Positions 36,029-48,444 of a stretch of DNA of 64,000 nt are shown here, one piece after another. Source of the stretch: Cupriavidus necator (GTDB taxonomy: Bacteria > Pseudomonadota > Gammaproteobacteria > Burkholderiales > Burkholderiaceae); NCBI RefSeq assembly GCF_013141915.1, contig NZ_SROX01000017.1, positions 62,001 through 126,000 on the forward strand, given 5' to 3'. Position numbers and translations under genes: made by a program. The notes under the pieces were generated by a model, which searched no databases, was not told where the DNA came from, and was given only the letters and a program-made list of their open reading frames with translations. Position 1 is the stretch's first letter. Each line of letters opens with the position of its first letter.

Positions 36029-36058
36029 AAAAAGCGGCCGGGATGGCCGCTTTTTTTT
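36029..36058 (+). terminator. Intrinsic terminator after rluB
   Basis: An 11-bp AAAAAGCGGCC/GGCCGCTTTTT stem with a 5-base loop, continued by a T-run. It ends the glnD-rluB transcript. Confidence 0.88.
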
Positions 36059-36109
36059 GAGGGGTCGTGGCAAGTCAGTCGCCACAACCTCATCCCGTAC
36101 CGATTGCGT

Positions 36110-36139
36110 GCTCCCTCTCCCGCGAGCGGGAGAGGGAGC
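36110..36139. repeat. REP-like palindrome, copy A
   Basis: CTCCCTCTCCCG and its complement form a 12-bp perfect stem with a 4-base loop, between the convergent rluB and def genes. The core recurs at 47451, 51319 and 51402, always between genes. Confidence 0.7.
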
Positions 36140-36155
36140 CAACCATCGCCAGGCG

Positions 36156-36689
36156 TCAATCGTCGCTGTTCGCCGGCAGCTCGGGAAACAGCACCTCGGT
36201 AAACCCGAACTGCCGGAAATCCCTGATCCGCATCGGATAGAGAATGCCCTGCAAATGGTCGCACTCATGCTGCACCACGCGCGCATGGAAGCCTTCGGCC
36301 ACGCGTTCGATGCGGTTGCCCATCAGGTCGTAGCCGCTGTACTTCAGCCGCAGGTGCCGCGGTACCACGCCGCGCACCCCCGGCACCGACAGGCAACCCT
36401 CCCAGCCGTCTTCCATCTCGTCTGACGCCATGTCCAGCAACGGGTTGATCAGCACGGTCTTGGGCACGGTGGGCGCGTCCGGATAGCGCGGGTTGCGGTC
36501 AAAGCCGAAGATCACCACCTGCAGGTCCACGCCGATCTGCGGCGCCGCCAGGCCCGCGCCGCTGGCGTGGTCCATGGTGTCGAACATGTCTTCGATCAGC
36601 GTGCGCAGCTCCGGCGTGTTGAAGCGCTCCACCGGCCGCGCCACCTGCAGCAGGCGCGGATCGCCCATCTTGAGAATCTCGCGGATCAT
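36156..36689 (-). CDS. def: Peptide deformylase
   Basis: Removes the formyl group from nascent N-termini; iron or zinc enzyme. It is 177 aa. All three motifs are intact: GAGLAAPQ (44-51), EGCLS with ligand Cys99, and HECDH (141-145) with two His ligands and catalytic Glu. It lies 14 bases after ligA on the same strand. No fmt gene is adjacent, unlike the common def-fmt pair, so this may be one of several deformylases in the genome. Confidence 0.96.
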   Translation of the reverse strand: MIREILKMGDPRLLQVARPVERFNTPELRTLIEDMFDTMDHASGAGLAAPQIGVDLQVVIFGFDRNPRYPDAPTVPKTVLINPLLDMASDEMEDGWEGCLSVPGVRGVVPRHLRLKYSGYDLMGNRIERVAEGFHARVVQHECDHLQGILYPMRIRDFRQFGFTEVLFPELPANSDD

Positions 36690-36703
36690 GTCGTGTCCCC
36701 CGG

Positions 36704-38845
<2,142 letters not shown>

Positions 38846-40165
38846 CTAGTGGCTGAACAGGCGCAGCGCCACCGACGACCCGGCCGGCATGCCGCGCGCT
38901 TCCAGCTTGTTGTACAGCGTTTCAAGCTGGCTGAAGATGGCGACGAACGAGGCTTCGGTCAGCGGCCGCATATTGTCGTCGACCAGTTGCGCGCCCATGC
39001 GCTGGGCCAGCGTGTGGCCGTACTCGCACACCGTCTTGAACGGCCTGGCGGCCTGGTCGGCCACCGGCACGTCGAGCAGCAGTGTGATCTGGCGGCCGGC
39101 CTTGACGGTCAGGTCGTCGCGCAGGAAGTTGGTGTCGCCGAACTGGAGCGTGAACAGCGGGCGCTGCACGCCCTCGGCATTGGCCTGGTAGCGGATAAAG
39201 CGGGTGCCGTCGCGCGACAGCACCAGCCCGTCCTGCGTCGCCACGTTCTGCACATAGGCCGCCGACCACGGCGCGCCGTCGGAGATCACATTGACGCCCA
39301 GCTGCACGTCGCAACCGGCGGCAAAGCTATCCAGCTCGCGCGCGTTGGCCACGGTCTCGGCCATGTCCGGCAGGTCGGCGGAGGCGTCGAGCGACTCCGC
39401 CAGCGACTCCACCGCGGTGACGAATTCCGAGAACTCCAGCGCGTTGAGCGGGCCGCCGCGGTTGGCCAGCTGCACGCCGACCTGAAGGTCTTCGTACTGA
39501 TGGCCGGCGGTGACGGGTTCCCAGGCGTTGGCTTCGGCGCGCAGGCCTTCGATATGGACCGGCTTGGTGCCGGCGCGGCGCAGCCGGCCGGTCAGCGGCA
39601 GGATGCGGTCGCCGGAGGCCTTGCGCTCCAGGTGCAGCGGCACGATGCAGTCGATCAGCGGATCGACCACCGCCGGTGCGGGCTGGCCATCCGGTACTGC
39701 CGCGACCGGAGCCGGAGCCGGAGCGGGGACAGGCGCGGGCGCCGGTGCCGGCGTCAGCTCGGCTTCGGCCTCGTCGGCTTCAGGCGCATGCGACGCGGCC
39801 GCGACGGCGACTTCCTCGGCGACGGCTTCGTCGGCATCGGCCGTGCTTGCGGCGGCGGCAGCGGCCGCGGCGGCGTGGTTGTTGTCACTGACCGCCGTGG
39901 CGCCGGCCCTGGCCGGCGCCTGCGACAGCGTGGGCTCGCGCCGCGGCGGCTGTTCGGCGGTGGCTTCGTGCAGGCGCGCGGCGGTCTCCGGCGCGGTGCT
40001 CTGGCCGACCACCGGCTCGCGCATCGGCGCCACGTCGTCTTCCGGGCTCAGCGCCCGCGGGCGGCGCGCCTTGCGGATCTGCCACTGGTTGTAGCCGAAC
40101 ACCAGTACCACGAAAACCAGGCCCGCGACGATCAGCGCGGTCTGCAGGTCCATGTTGAGCTTCAT
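38846..40165 (-). CDS. zipA: Cell division protein ZipA-like
   Basis: 439 aa. A single N-terminal membrane anchor (about 6-24, TALIVAGLVFVVLVFGY) is followed by a basic stretch (QIRKARRPR), a long Ala/Pro/Glu-rich disordered linker (about 35-190) and a C-terminal FtsZ-binding domain (about 200-439, with HQYEDLQVGVQLANRGG and TLAQRMGAQLVDDN). It ties the FtsZ ring to the membrane. The zipA-ligA order next to smc is the same as in other proteobacteria. Start M1 or M5 (MDLQTAL) are both possible. Confidence 0.93.
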   Translation of the reverse strand: MKLNMDLQTALIVAGLVFVVLVFGYNQWQIRKARRPRALSPEDDVAPMREPVVGQSTAPETAARLHEATAEQPPRREPTLSQAPARAGATAVSDNNHAAAAAAAAASTADADEAVAEEVAVAAASHAPEADEAEAELTPAPAPAPVPAPAPAPVAAVPDGQPAPAVVDPLIDCIVPLHLERKASGDRILPLTGRLRRAGTKPVHIEGLRAEANAWEPVTAGHQYEDLQVGVQLANRGGPLNALEFSEFVTAVESLAESLDASADLPDMAETVANARELDSFAAGCDVQLGVNVISDGAPWSAAYVQNVATQDGLVLSRDGTRFIRYQANAEGVQRPLFTLQFGDTNFLRDDLTVKAGRQITLLLDVPVADQAARPFKTVCEYGHTLAQRMGAQLVDDNMRPLTEASFVAIFSQLETLYNKLEARGMPAGSSVALRLFSH

Positions 40166-40271
40166 GCTGCAATCTCCAAAGCGCCCATATTGATCACAGC
40201 ACGGTGGTGTCGGTTGCCCGCAGCATGCGCGGACGTGCGCCGCCCCGCTGCGCGGGGCTCCTGCCTACTGC

Positions 40272-43200
40272 TCATGCTGCCTCCGCCATCGAAACCGCCG
40301 CGTCCATATCCACGGCCACGATCCGCGAAACGCCTTGCTCCTGCATGGTCACGCCAATGAGTTGATGAGCCATTTCCATGGCGATCTTGTTATGTGAGAT
40401 GAAAACGAATTGGGTCTTGTCCGACATGCGCGCCACCATATTGGCGTAGCGCTCGGTGTTGGCGTCGTCCAGCGGCGCGTCGACCTCGTCCAGCAGGCAG
40501 AACGGCGCCGGGTTCAGCTGGAACATGGCAAACACCAGCGCGATCGCAGTCAGCGCTTTTTCGCCGCCCGACAGCAGGTGGATGGTCGAGTTCTTCTTGC
40601 CCGGCGGCTGCGCCATCACCTGCACGCCGGCGTCGAGGATCTCCTCGCCGGTCATGATCAGGCGCGCCTGGCCACCGCCGAACAGCGACGGGAACAGCTC
40701 GCCGAAATGATGGTTGACCTGGTCGAAGGTGCCCTGCAGCAGCGCGCGGGTCTCCTGGTCGATCTTGGCGATCGCGTCCTCGAGCGTGCCGATGGCATCG
40801 TTCAGGTCGGCCGACTGCGCGTCGAGGAAGGTCTTGCGCTCGCGCGCCGCGGCCAGCTCGTCGAGCGCGGCCATGTTGACCGGGCCCAGCGCGTTGATGG
40901 CGTTGTTGATGCGCGTGACTTCGCCCTGCAGGTACGACGGCTTCAGGTCGCCGGTCAGCTTGTCGGCCAGCGCGGCCTCGTCCACCTCGGCCGTGGCCAG
41001 TTGCTCGCTGAACTGCTCCTGGTTCAGGCGCGCGGCCTGTTCCTTGAGCTGCAGCTCGGTGATGCGGTCGCGCAGCGGCTGCAGGCTGCGTTCGGCGGCC
41101 AGGCGCTGCTCGTCGTGCTGGCGCAGCTGGGCCGACAGCGCATCGAGCTCGGTACGCGCGATGGTGAGCTTTTCTTCCTTCTCGGCGCGGCGTTCCAGCG
41201 CTTCCTGCAGGCCGGTATGCGCGGTCTGCTCGTTGATGGTCTCGAGCTCGGCGCGGGCGTTCTCGAGCGATTCGGCGATACGCTCGGCCTGGTCGGCGGC
41301 CACCTGGATATTGCGGCGCAGTTCGTCGATGCGGCTGGCCAGGTTGCGCTCGGCAAACAGCGCTTCCTGCGCGGCGCGCTCCAGGTCGCGCAATTGGTGG
41401 CGCGCGCCCGAGAGCTTGCTGTCCAGCGCCTCGAAGGCCATCTGCTGGTCTTCATGGGTGGCCTGCATTTCGGCCAGCGCGGCGTCGTGCTGTTCGAAGC
41501 TGGCTTCGGATTCGGCACGGATCGCACGCTGCTCGTCGATCTGCGCGTGGATCTCTTCCAGTTCCTCGCGGATCTGGCCGCTGCGGGCGGCATAGCGTTC
41601 CATCGCCTGCGACAGCTTGAGCACGTCCATCTGCAGCGCATGCACGCGGCGGGTGGCCTGCTCGGCGCGGGCGCGGGCCTCGCCCAAACCCTGGCTGGCC
41701 TGCGTGTAGGCCGCTTCGGCGCGCACCGCGTCGGTCTTGGCCTGGTCGGACAGCAGCAACTGCGCGCGCGCCTGCTTCTGCAGGTTTTCGATTTCCTGCT
41801 CGCGCGCCAGCATGCCGGCCTGCTCGGAATCGGCGGCGTAGATCTGGATAGCGTTGCGGCCCACCAGATGACCCTCGGCCACCACGAACGAGGCGCCATC
41901 CGGCAGCGTGTTGCGCGCGGCCAGCGCCTGCGCCATGTCGGTGGCGACATAGACATCGGCCAGCCAGTCCTGCATCACCGCGCGGATGCCGGGCTCGGTG
42001 ATCTGCACCAGCGCCATCAGCGGGCGCAGGCCGGCGGGCGTTTCCAGCGGACGGGCCGCGGCCGGCGGCGAGTAGAACGCCAGCTTGGCCGGCGGCGCGT
42101 CCGACAGGAAGGCCTTGACCCAGTCAAGGTTCGACACTTCCAGCGCGGCCAGTTTTTCGCGCAGCACGGATTCGAGCGCGTTTTCCCAGCCCGGCTCGAT
42201 ATGGACCTTCTTCCACAGGCGCGGCAGCTCGGCCAGCTCATGCCGGGCCAGCCACGGCTGCACCTTGCCGTCGGTCTGCACGTTTTCCTGCAGCTGGCGC
42301 AGCGCCGCCAGGCGGGCCTCGAGCGTGGCAATGGCGGCGGCTTCGCTGTGCACGCGCGCCTGCGCGGCGCGGCGCGCTTCATCCAGGCGCGGCACGCTGT
42401 CTTCGGCATCGGCCAGCACGGCCTGGGCTTCCTCGACCAGCGCCTCCTGCTCGGCCAGTTCGGCGCGGGCCTGCTCCAGGCGGGTTTCGTCGGGACGGTC
42501 CAGGCCCTTGTCTTCCGCCGACAGCCGTTCGCGGCGCTGTTCCAGCTGCTGCAGCATCTGGTCGGCGCTGCGCTGCTGCGCGGCTTCCAGCTTCAGCGCC
42601 TGCTCGGCCTGCATGATGCCGGCGCGCTGCTCGTTGAGCAGCTGCTGGGCGTCGCGCCATTGCGCTTCCAGCGTCGGCAGTTCGTCGTTCTGCTGGGCCA
42701 CGGCCTCTTGCGCCTCGACCGTGCGGCCTTCGGCCACGGCGAGGTTTTCCTCGGCCTGCGCGAGTTCGTCGGTGGCCTGTTCCGCCTTGCCCTGCCACTG
42801 CTCGCGCTGGGTGGTCAGTGCCGCGATCTGGGCCTGCACGCGGTTGCGCGATTCCACCACGTAGCGGATCTCGGCTTCCAGCTTGCTGACTTCGGCATTG
42901 GCCTCGTACAGCGAGCCTTGCGCGGCGTGCATGCCGTCGGACGCGGCATAGTGCGCCGCGCGCAAGGTTTCAAGCTCGGCCTCGACGTGGCGCAGCTGCG
43001 CGGTCTGCGCTTCCAGGTCGATCTGGGCCTGCTCGATGGCGCGCTGGTGGCGTTCCTGCTCCTGCTGGGCCTCGCGCTTGCGCAGCAGCCACAGCAGGTG
43101 CTGCTTTTCTTCGCCGTCGGCCTGCAGCGTCTTGAAGCGCTGCGCCACTTCGGCCTGGCCTTCGAGCTTTTCGAGGTTGCTGCCGAGTTCGCGCAGGATG

Positions 43201-43787
43201 TCTTCGACGCGGGTCAGGTTTTCGCGGGTATCGGACAGCCGGTTCTCGGTCTCGCGGCGACGTTCCTTGTACTTGGACACGCCCGCCGCCTCTTCCAGGA
43301 AGATGCGCATGTCATCGGGCTTGGCCTCGATGATGCGCGAGATCATGCCCTGGCCGATGATGGCGTAGGCGCGCGGGCCCAGGCCGGTGCCGAGGAAAAT
43401 GTCCTGGATGTCGCGCCGGCGCACCGGCTGGTTGTTGATGTAGTAGGACGAGGTGCCGTCGCGAGTCAGCACGCGCTTGACCGCGACTTCGGCGTACTGG
43501 CTCCACTGGCCGGCGGCGCGGCCTTCGGCATTGTCGAACACCAGTTCGACGCTGGCGCGGCCGGCCTGCTTGCGCGCGGTGGAGCCGTTAAAGATGACGT
43601 CCTGCATGGATTCGCCACGCAGCTCGGAGGCACGTGACTCGCCCAGCACCCAGCGCACCGCGTCGATGATGTTGGATTTGCCGCAGCCGTTGGGACCGAC
43701 GATGCCGACCAGTTGGCCTGGCACCTGGAAATTGGTGGGATCGACGAATGACTTGAAGCCCGCCAGCTTGATCGAGGATAGTCGCAC
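40272..43787 (-). CDS. smc: Chromosome segregation protein SMC
   Basis: About 1171 aa. Condensin ATPase with a hinge. The N-terminal Walker A is GPNGCGKSNIIDAVRWVLGE. Two long coiled-coil arms (about 160-500 and 660-1010) flank a hinge near 510-640. The C-terminal LLSGGEKALTAIALVFAMF signature and CLLDEVDAPLDDAN Walker B complete the ATPase head. I chose the GTG at 43787 because the protein then begins RLSSIKLAGFKSFVDPTNF, as in relatives. A GTG at 43811 would add eight residues. No scpA/scpB is adjacent. Confidence 0.96.
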   Translation of the reverse strand: MRLSSIKLAGFKSFVDPTNFQVPGQLVGIVGPNGCGKSNIIDAVRWVLGESRASELRGESMQDVIFNGSTARKQAGRASVELVFDNAEGRAAGQWSQYAEVAVKRVLTRDGTSSYYINNQPVRRRDIQDIFLGTGLGPRAYAIIGQGMISRIIEAKPDDMRIFLEEAAGVSKYKERRRETENRLSDTRENLTRVEDILRELGSNLEKLEGQAEVAQRFKTLQADGEEKQHLLWLLRKREAQQEQERHQRAIEQAQIDLEAQTAQLRHVEAELETLRAAHYAASDGMHAAQGSLYEANAEVSKLEAEIRYVVESRNRVQAQIAALTTQREQWQGKAEQATDELAQAEENLAVAEGRTVEAQEAVAQQNDELPTLEAQWRDAQQLLNEQRAGIMQAEQALKLEAAQQRSADQMLQQLEQRRERLSAEDKGLDRPDETRLEQARAELAEQEALVEEAQAVLADAEDSVPRLDEARRAAQARVHSEAAAIATLEARLAALRQLQENVQTDGKVQPWLARHELAELPRLWKKVHIEPGWENALESVLREKLAALEVSNLDWVKAFLSDAPPAKLAFYSPPAAARPLETPAGLRPLMALVQITEPGIRAVMQDWLADVYVATDMAQALAARNTLPDGASFVVAEGHLVGRNAIQIYAADSEQAGMLAREQEIENLQKQARAQLLLSDQAKTDAVRAEAAYTQASQGLGEARARAEQATRRVHALQMDVLKLSQAMERYAARSGQIREELEEIHAQIDEQRAIRAESEASFEQHDAALAEMQATHEDQQMAFEALDSKLSGARHQLRDLERAAQEALFAERNLASRIDELRRNIQVAADQAERIAESLENARAELETINEQTAHTGLQEALERRAEKEEKLTIARTELDALSAQLRQHDEQRLAAERSLQPLRDRITELQLKEQAARLNQEQFSEQLATAEVDEAALADKLTGDLKPSYLQGEVTRINNAINALGPVNMAALDELAAARERKTFLDAQSADLNDAIGTLEDAIAKIDQETRALLQGTFDQVNHHFGELFPSLFGGGQARLIMTGEEILDAGVQVMAQPPGKKNSTIHLLSGGEKALTAIALVFAMFQLNPAPFCLLDEVDAPLDDANTERYANMVARMSDKTQFVFISHNKIAMEMAHQLIGVTMQEQGVSRIVAVDMDAAVSMAEAA

Positions 43788-44216
43788 GGTTTCTCGTGTG
43801 GTATCGGCCACTCCGGCATGAGCGCGGCGGCGGCCTGGTATCGGGGCTATTGCACTATTCAGGAAAGCCAGGCTGCGCGGGAGCCGGCCCGGCGTGACGC
43901 CAGCACCTCAAAACACCCCTCCAGCCCGAGAATTGGGGCTAATCATACCATCGCAGATGCCTTCGCCGGCCCGTTTGGGGGTGGTCCGGAGTACGGGTCG
44001 GCGCGTCGATTTCCCTTGCATTTCCGCCCCTTACAAGCCATTCCGCAAGCACTTTGGCAGGCCCGGCATGCGCTGTCGGCCGCCGCCGATGCGCGGCGGC
44101 TGGGAAACTAATCAGGGTAAATGCTAGTCTCTGCTCTGTCGGCGTGACTCGGGATGCCCTCGGAGCCGCGCACCATGAACGCCCCTCGCGCCTATGGCCA
44201 ACCAGGAGGACAGAGC
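43788..44216. other. Divergent interval between smc and the ferritin-like gene
   Basis: This 429-base interval contains only shadow open frames. On the minus strand a TATGAT at about 43945-43950 could be an smc -10 element, without a good -35. On the plus side the AGGAGG at 44203-44208 is the ribosome binding site of the ferritin-like gene. I see no other feature. Confidence 0.4.
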
Positions 44217-45044
44217 ATGAGTGAACCGTCAGCGGCCGCCCGGCCGTGGTCTGTCAGCGACATCAACTACGAGGCGATCGACGTCGAACGCGTGCGCGGC
44301 GATCGCGACCTGTTCTACCTGCTGGTGTCGGCCTCGTTCATCGAGAGCGGCTCCGACACCTATGCCGGCAACCTCGCCACCTACTACGCCGGCGAGCCGG
44401 ACGCGGCCGGCTGGCTGGCCGAGCACTGGGAAGCCGAGGAACTGCAGCACGGGCTGGCGCTGCGGCGCTATGTCGAGCAGGTCTGGCCCGAATTCGACTG
44501 GGCGCGCGGCTATGCGCGCTTCTTCGACGAGTACAGCAAGACCTGCTCGATCGACCAGTTCGAGCCCACCGAGGCGCTGGAGATGGCGGCCCGCTGCGTG
44601 GTGGAGACCGGCACCGCGGCCTACTACCGCGCGCTCGAGCAGGCCAGCGACGAACCGGTGCTGCGCGACCTGACGCGGCGCATCTCCAACGACGAGGTGC
44701 GGCACTACAAGCACTTCTTCCGCTTCTTCAACCGCTTCGCCGCAGCCGAGCGCGTGGGCCGGCTGCGCGTGCTGGGCGCCCTGGCGCGCCGGCTGCTGGA
44801 GATCAAGAACGAGGACGCGGCGATCGCGCTGCGCAATGTGCTGCGCATGGAACGCGGCGTCGAGTCGGTCTCGGAGGCGGAAGTGCGCGCGCTCAATACG
44901 CGCGTGTCAGGCGTGATCCGCCGCAACATCCCCATCGAGATGACGGTGAAGATGCTGCTGCGGCCGCTGCACCTGCACCGCGGCGTCGAGCTTGCGGTGC
45001 GGGCGCCGCTGGTGGCGATGGTGTCGCGGGTCATGCTGCACTGA
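44217..45044 (+). CDS. Ferritin-like diiron-carboxylate protein of unknown function
   Basis: 275 aa. A complete four-helix diiron ligand set can be read: Glu43, Glu75-x-x-His78 (EELQHGL), Glu130 and Glu160-x-x-His163 ([11 protein letters not shown]). This is the pattern of ferritin-like oxidases and hydroxylases. The C-terminal 70 residues are basic and partly amphipathic ([21 protein letters not shown]) and may touch membrane or a partner. A perfect AGGAGG 8 bases before the ATG at 44217 decides the start over the in-frame ATG at 44154. Substrate unknown; iron storage is less likely because there is only one ligand set and a non-ferritin length. Confidence 0.85.
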   Translation: MSEPSAAARPWSVSDINYEAIDVERVRGDRDLFYLLVSASFIESGSDTYAGNLATYYAGEPDAAGWLAEHWEAEELQHGLALRRYVEQVWPEFDWARGYARFFDEYSKTCSIDQFEPTEALEMAARCVVETGTAAYYRALEQASDEPVLRDLTRRISNDEVRHYKHFFRFFNRFAAAERVGRLRVLGALARRLLEIKNEDAAIALRNVLRMERGVESVSEAEVRALNTRVSGVIRRNIPIEMTVKMLLRPLHLHRGVELAVRAPLVAMVSRVMLH

Positions 45045-45055
45045 CCCGCGCCGGG

Positions 45056-46021
45056 CTAAGGGCAAGCCGCCGCCTCGGCGCCGGCCGCCGCGGGCGCGGC
45101 GCGGCTGCGGTGCACCAGCCCGGACAAGGCCCCGGCCGCGATGATGCACAGGCCGCCCGCAGCCTCCTTCCAGCTCAGCATTTCGGTCGCCAGCCACCAC
45201 GACGACACCGCGGCGATAACGATCTCGAACAGCATCAGCAGCGACACGCGGTTGGCCGGCAGCCGCTGCAGCCCGTACTGGACCACCGAGTTGCTGACCA
45301 CCAGCACCGCCGCCAGCCCCAGCACCAGCATGGCCGCGCTGACCTGCGCACCGGGGACGATGGCCACCGACGGGCCATCGAGCAGCAGCGCGGCGGGCAC
45401 GCCCACCACGGTGCAGCCGAGATAGACCACCACCGTGCGCACGCGTGCGTCGGTGTCCGGAAAGCGCTGTCCGGCGCGGCGCGACAGCACGTTGTTGACG
45501 GCAAAGCCCATGCCGCCGATCAGCCCCGACCATTCCGCGGCGGAGCCCGGCAGCGGCACGCCGACCGCGGGGGTCCACAGCATCAGCCCGGCGCCGAACA
45601 GCGCCAGCCCCACCAGCGACAGGCCGGCTGCGGACAAGCGCTCGCCCAGGAACAGCCGCGCGAACAGCGCGGTCCAGACCGGGGTCAGGTAGAACAGCAG
45701 CAGCACGCGCATCACATGCCCGTTGACGCTGCCCCAGACAAAGCCGGCGTTGGTCACGCCCGCCGCCAGGCCGATCGCGACGAACAACCAGTGCGGCCGC
45801 AGTCCGGTCAGGTGGCGGCGGAAGGCCAGCAGCGACAGCACCGCCGCGACCGCGCTGACCAGCGCCGCGGCATGCATGCCGCCCAGGCCCCAGCCGGCCA
45901 GCACACGGTATGGGAACCAGGCGATGCCCCACACCGAGGCGCCGATCAGGATGGAAAGCGATGCCTTGACCGCATGCCGGTCGGCCGGCGCCAGCGGCGC
46001 CGTCACGATATTTGTGCTCAT
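45056..46021 (-). CDS. DMT-superfamily (EamA-type) transporter
   Basis: 321 aa with ten hydrophobic helices in two EamA halves (ILIGASVWGIAWFPYRVLAG at the start of the first; LLMLFEIVIAAVSSWWLATE in the second). It is an inner-membrane exporter or permease of unknown substrate. The start is MSTNIVTAPL (46021); the frame extends further upstream without support. It ends 12 bases from the convergent ferritin-like gene and is divergent from dapC. Confidence 0.87.
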   Translation of the reverse strand: MSTNIVTAPLAPADRHAVKASLSILIGASVWGIAWFPYRVLAGWGLGGMHAAALVSAVAAVLSLLAFRRHLTGLRPHWLFVAIGLAAGVTNAGFVWGSVNGHVMRVLLLFYLTPVWTALFARLFLGERLSAAGLSLVGLALFGAGLMLWTPAVGVPLPGSAAEWSGLIGGMGFAVNNVLSRRAGQRFPDTDARVRTVVVYLGCTVVGVPAALLLDGPSVAIVPGAQVSAAMLVLGLAAVLVVSNSVVQYGLQRLPANRVSLLMLFEIVIAAVSSWWLATEMLSWKEAAGGLCIIAAGALSGLVHRSRAAPAAAGAEAAACP

Positions 46022-46190
46022 AAAGGGAATCGGTGCGAGGCGAGCCGGCCGCCCGCCAGGCGCGGCAGGCAGCGTCCGGACGGCGCCGGCGGCATCACCA
46101 TGGCGTGATGCCCGCCATCCGTGCCGGCCCAACCTCGCCAAAGACCGCCTGGCGGGCCGGGAGCGCGCACGGAATCCCGCGCCGTTCCTC

Positions 46191-46196
46191 TATAAT
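46191..46196 (+). promoter_or_regulatory. Putative dapC -10 element
   Basis: A perfect TATAAT lies 31 bases before the dapC GTG. No good -35 sits at 16-18 bases, so activator help or an imperfect -35 is likely. Confidence 0.5.
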
Positions 46197-46226
46197 GCGT
46201 CGTTTTAACCGGCCCCGACTGACACC

Positions 46227-47426
46227 GTGAATCCGCGCCTCGACCTGCTCCAGCCCTACCCGTTCGAGAAACTGCGGGTGCTCTTTGCGCAAGTAAAGGC
46301 GGCCGACAAGCCGGCCATCAGCTTCGGCATCGGCGAACCCAAGCATCCGACGCCTGCCTTCATCAAGCAAGCGCTGGCAGAGTCGCTTGCGGGGCTGGCG
46401 AATTATCCCACAACGGCCGGTTCCGAGGCACTGCGGCAGTGCATCGCGAGCTGGCTGGAGCGCCGCTACGGCCTGCCCACGGTCAACGCCGCCACCGAAG
46501 TGCTGCCCGTGACCGGCTCGCGCGAGGCGCTCTTCGCCTTTGCCCAGACCGTGGTCGACGGCACCCGGCCGGGCGCGCTGGTGCTGTGCCCCAACCCGTT
46601 CTACCAGATCTATGAAGGCGCGGCGCTGCTGGCCGGCGCGACCCCGGTGTTCGCCAACAGCGACCCGGCCCGCAATTTCGCGCCGGCGTTCGACCGCATT
46701 GCCGACGCGGTCTGGCAGAAGGTGCAGTTGCTCTTTGTCTGCACGCCCGGCAACCCGACCGGTGCGGTGCTGTCGCTGGAAGACTGGCAGCAGCTGTTTG
46801 CGCTGTCCGACCGCTATGGCTTCGTGATCGCCTCGGACGAGTGCTATTCCGAAATCTATTTCGACGAAGGCCGCGCGCCGCTGGGTGCGCTGGAGGCCGC
46901 GCACAAGCTCGGCCGCGGCTTTGAGCGGCTGGTGATGTTCTCGAGCCTGTCCAAGCGCTCCAACGTGCCGGGCCTGCGCTCGGGCTTCGTCGCGGGCGAC
47001 GCCGCGCTGCTCAAGCAGTTCCTGCTCTACCGCACCTACCACGGCGGCGCCATGAACCCGGCGGTGCAGAGCGCCAGCATTGCCGCGTGGAACGACGAGT
47101 CGCATGTGCGCGAGAACCGCGCCGCCTATGTGCGCAAGTTCAGCGAAGTCACGCCGATGCTGGCCGAGGTGCTCGACGTGGCGCTGCCCGATGCCGGCTT
47201 CTACCTGTGGGCCGACGTTTCCCGCACCGGCCTCTCCGATACGGAATTCGCCGCGCGGCTGCTGGCGGAGCAGAACGTCACCGTGCTGCCCGGCAGCTAC
47301 CTGGCCCGCGAGGCCGATGGCATCAATCCCGGCGCCAACCGCGTGCGCATGGCGCTGGTGGCTACGCCCGAGGAATGCCTGGAGGGAGCGCGACGGATCG
47401 TGGAATTTTGCAAATCGCTGGCCTGA
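46227..47426 (+). CDS. dapC: N-succinyldiaminopimelate aminotransferase
   Basis: PLP enzyme of the succinylase branch of lysine/DAP synthesis, class I/II aminotransferase fold. It is 399 aa with a GTG start. The PLP lysine is in FSSLSKRSNVPGLRSG. Other family blocks are TPGNPTGAVLS and DECYSEIYFDEG, and the C-terminal GANRVRMALVA holds the substrate Arg. It lies directly ahead of dapD and near dapE, which fixes the substrate with good confidence. Confidence 0.93.
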   Translation: MNPRLDLLQPYPFEKLRVLFAQVKAADKPAISFGIGEPKHPTPAFIKQALAESLAGLANYPTTAGSEALRQCIASWLERRYGLPTVNAATEVLPVTGSREALFAFAQTVVDGTRPGALVLCPNPFYQIYEGAALLAGATPVFANSDPARNFAPAFDRIADAVWQKVQLLFVCTPGNPTGAVLSLEDWQQLFALSDRYGFVIASDECYSEIYFDEGRAPLGALEAAHKLGRGFERLVMFSSLSKRSNVPGLRSGFVAGDAALLKQFLLYRTYHGGAMNPAVQSASIAAWNDESHVRENRAAYVRKFSEVTPMLAEVLDVALPDAGFYLWADVSRTGLSDTEFAARLLAEQNVTVLPGSYLAREADGINPGANRVRMALVATPEECLEGARRIVEFCKSLA

Positions 47427-47450
47427 GGCTTTGGCCTTGGCCACTGTTTG

Positions 47451-47481
47451 CTCCCCTCTCCCGCTAAGGGGAGAGGGAGAA
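47451..47481. repeat. REP-like palindrome, copy B
   Basis: An imperfect palindrome CTCCCCTCTCCC ... GGGGAGAGGGAG in the 99-base dapC-dapD spacer. It is related to copies at 36110, 51319 and 51402. It would fold in the dapC-dapD mRNA. Confidence 0.6.
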
Positions 47482-47525
47482 CACAATTGGCCGAATATCA
47501 ACATTCACCACCTGAGAAACCAAAC

Positions 47526-48353
<828 letters not shown>

Positions 48354-48361
48354 GCGCGCCT

Positions 48362-48408
48362 GGCGCAGCCCGCACCGGCTGCGCCGCCCCGGGGCCGGGC
48401 CCCGGGGC
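48362..48408 (+). terminator. Tandem GC hairpins after dapD
   Basis: Two consecutive 9-bp stems: GGCGCAGCC/GGCTGCGCC (48362-48385) and GCCCCGGGG/CCCCGGGGC (48386-48408). No T-run follows, so they may rather pause polymerase or protect the dapC-dapD 3' end. Confidence 0.45.
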
Positions 48409-48444
48409 AGTCTTGCCGCTGCCCCCCGCCTGGCCAGGCTGAAC

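Noticed and set aside
34207-36264. Long minus-strand frame opposite the rluB repeats
   Set aside because: The apparent Ala/Arg-rich repeats are the reverse reading of the coding repeats in rluB, which has a conserved catalytic domain on the plus strand.
40410-43637. Very long open frame (about 1075 codons) opposite smc
   Set aside because: It is exactly antisense to an intact SMC gene, and the translated product is a Leu/Gln/His/Arg-rich shuffle with no domains. Such frames are normal in high-GC DNA with biased third positions.
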